Positions 47,758-49,183 of a stretch of DNA of 49,183 bases are shown here, in pieces. The notes beneath the pieces were generated by a model. It had not been told where the DNA came from, did not search any database, and saw nothing but the letters and a program-made list of their open reading frames with translations. The DNA lies in contig JAFXHL010000031.1 of NCBI GenBank assembly GCA_017536405.1, forward strand, positions 1-49,183. Direction: 5' to 3'. Numbering within the stretch: the stretch's first letter is position 1; the number at the start of each line of letters is the position of its first letter. This stretch comes from Oscillospiraceae bacterium. Lineage in GTDB: Bacteria; Bacillota; Clostridia; Oscillospirales; Ruminococcaceae. A program made the translations under genes and the position numbers.

Positions 47758-47790
47758 TCGCCTCTATAAAAAGAAAGGGTGTATTTTAAA

Positions 47791-49183
47791 ATGAAAATCA
47801 GTTTCTCAACACTTGCCTGTCCCGATTACGAATGGTCAGACATCTATTCAATGGCGAAGGACTTAGGCTTTGACGGAATCGAAATCAGAGGTCTTGGCGA
47901 TGATATTTTCGCCGTTAAGGCAAGACCTTTCACAGAAGGTCAGATTTCAAAGACAGTAAAGAAGCTCTCTGAAATAGGCATCGAAATTCCCTGCCTTTCA
48001 TCAGGATGTTGCCTTAAAGATAAGGGTAACTTTGATGAAGTTATTTCTGAAATTTCAAGCTATATCAACCTTGCCGTAAAACTTAAAACTCCTTTTATAA
48101 GAATTCTCGGCGACAGAGAACCTATGCCCGTTGACGAAGTTGACGACAGCTATGTAGCAGAAGTTCTCGTTAAACTCGCTGACATCGCAAAGGATAAAGG
48201 TGTAACTCTTCTTGTTGAAACAAACGGTGTTTATGCTGATACAAAGCGCCTTAAAGCACTTCTTGACAAGGTCGACAGAATTGAAGTAGCAGCGCTCTGG
48301 GATATGCATCATCCTTACCGTTATGCAAATGAAAACCCCGATGAAACAGTTGAAAACCTCGGAGCTTATATCAAATACTGTCACGTTAAGGACAGCGTTA
48401 TGGTTGACGGCAAGGCCGAATACAAGCTTATGGGCGAAGGCGATATGCCTCTTAAAGAGATGTTCGAAGCACTCGGAAAAATCGGCTATGAAGGCTATGT
48501 TTCACTCGAATGGGTTAAGCGTTGGGCGAAGAACATTTTCAGCGCAGGCGTTGTATTCCCTCAGTATGCAGACTTTATGAAGCCTTACAGAACAAAGCAT
48601 AAGCATCCTTTACAGGATGACCTTCGTCATCAGGGAAAATATATCTGGCCCAAGGAAAAACTCATCGACTATACATTCCCCGATGTTCTCGACAGAGTAT
48701 GCGAAGAATTCCCCAACCAGTATGCTTTCAGATATACAGAACTCGACTATACAAGAACATATCCTCAGTTCAGGGATGATGTTGATACATTCGCAAGATC
48801 GCTTCTCGCTATGGGTGTTAAAAAGGGCGACCATGTTGCTATCTGGGCAACAAACGTTCCCGCATGGTATATAACATTCTGGGCAACAACAAAAATCGGT
48901 GCCGTTCTCGTAACTGTAAATACAGCATATAAGATTCACGAAGCAGAATACCTCTTGAAGCAGTCTGATACAAATGTCCTCGTTATGATAGACGGCTATA
49001 AGGACAGTAACTATATTGAAATAATGAAGGAACTCTGCCCCGAACTCGCTACATGTGAACCCGGAAAACTCAACAGTGCTAAATTCCCGTTCCTCAAGAG
49101 CATCATAACAACAGATTCAAAGGTTGAAGGATGCTATACATGGGATGAAGCAATGGCACTTGCTAAGGATGTTCCTTATACAG
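47791..49183 (+). CDS. TIM-barrel sugar isomerase-like / AMP-dependent ligase fusion, 3' end outside window
   Basis: One unbroken frame of at least 464 codons runs off the right edge; AAGGGTG precedes the ATG. Residues 1 to ~265 are a xylose-isomerase-like TIM barrel: MKISFSTLACPDYEW, LGFDGIEIRG, then metal-site strands LLVETNG, AALWDMHHPYR, IKYCHVKDS and GYVSLEW. From ~275 it becomes an AMP-dependent acyl ligase N-domain: FPDVLDRVCEEFPNQYAF, FARSLLAMGVKKGDHVAIWATNVPAWYITFWATTKIGAVLVTVNTAYKIHEAEYLLKQSD. The A3 phosphate loop and lysine domain would lie beyond the window. There is no stop, ribosome site or frame change at the junction. Control by a T-box points to a role tied to an amino acid. 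Function is not known. Confidence 0.85.
   Translation, partial: MKISFSTLACPDYEWSDIYSMAKDLGFDGIEIRGLGDDIFAVKARPFTEGQISKTVKKLSEIGIEIPCLSSGCCLKDKGNFDEVISEISSYINLAVKLKTPFIRILGDREPMPVDEVDDSYVAEVLVKLADIAKDKGVTLLVETNGVYADTKRLKALLDKVDRIEVAALWDMHHPYRYANENPDETVENLGAYIKYCHVKDSVMVDGKAEYKLMGEGDMPLKEMFEALGKIGYEGYVSLEWVKRWAKNIFSAGVVFPQYADFMKPYRTKHKHPLQDDLRHQGKYIWPKEKLIDYTFPDVLDRVCEEFPNQYAFRYTELDYTRTYPQFRDDVDTFARSLLAMGVKKGDHVAIWATNVPAWYITFWATTKIGAVLVTVNTAYKIHEAEYLLKQSDTNVLVMIDGYKDSNYIEIMKELCPELATCEPGKLNSAKFPFLKSIITTDSKVEGCYTWDEAMALAKDVPYT

Noticed and set aside
1..49183. CRISPR arrays, insertion sequences, rRNA operons
   Set aside because: No regularly spaced repeats, transposase genes or rRNA sequence were seen; the only tRNA is the one at 8128.

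Overview
The window reads as chromosomal DNA of a low-GC, Gram-positive, spore-forming Clostridia-type bacterium, plausibly a gut Oscillospirales/Ruminococcaceae relative. Pointers are spoIIE and cwlD (sporulation), the glgB-glgC-glgD-glgA glycogen set typical of Clostridia, the darA-holB-ricT cluster of Firmicutes, a T-box leader, a Firmicutes-type LexA box, strong AGGAGG-type ribosome binding sites with several TTG starts, and near-consensus sigma-A promoters. The species cannot be fixed from sequence alone.

Layout. 1-2.5 kb: 3' end of accA, then a DUF805 membrane protein with a tail of five YGPP repeats, followed 2 nt later by a radical SAM/SPASM enzyme; this looks like a protein-modification pair. 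2.5-8.1 kb: Mrp-type ATPase, a PfkB-like protein with a broken active site, a membrane-anchored GH25 lysozyme with an EAL phosphodiesterase, and a membrane-anchored protein kinase. 8.1-15.35 kb: tRNA-Gln(CUG) and a 7.1-kb element integrated in its 3' end, bounded by a 23-bp direct repeat. It has an integrase, a rolling-circle Rep, a Zot-like ATPase, pVI-, pIII- and coat-like membrane proteins, a candidate ssDNA-binding protein and a divergent repressor: an inovirus-like (filamentous phage) prophage adapted to a one-membrane host. 15.35-21.9 kb: rnhA, nifS-nifU, dCMP deaminase, rsmA, spoIIE. 21.9-28.2 kb: glycogen operon. 28.2-36 kb: WYL regulator and VanY-like peptidase; a LexA-box promoter driving a sigma-region-4-like protein, an Orn/Lys/Arg decarboxylase-like gene, darA, holB and ricT; an acyl-AMP ligase. 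36-45.4 kb: cwlD, radA, a MacA/MacB-like pair, clpC-like, an AI-2E family permease, prfB. 45.4-49.2 kb: a RING-finger-like membrane protein with a MshEN/CheX-like partner, then a T-box leader controlling a fused TIM-barrel isomerase-like/acyl-AMP-ligase gene that runs off the end.

Six small genes absent from a long-ORF view were read directly: a 53-aa coat protein (13307-13468), a 55-aa membrane peptide (14045-14212), a 27-aa membrane peptide (14722-14805), two Cys-rich small proteins (38153-38305 and 40338-40499), and a 61-aa Zn-ribbon protein overlapping the pIII-like gene. The strongest candidates for something undescribed are the YGPP-tail/radical-SAM pair, the inovirus-like prophage with its repeat-bracketed repressor cassette, and the T-box-controlled isomerase/AMP-ligase fusion.
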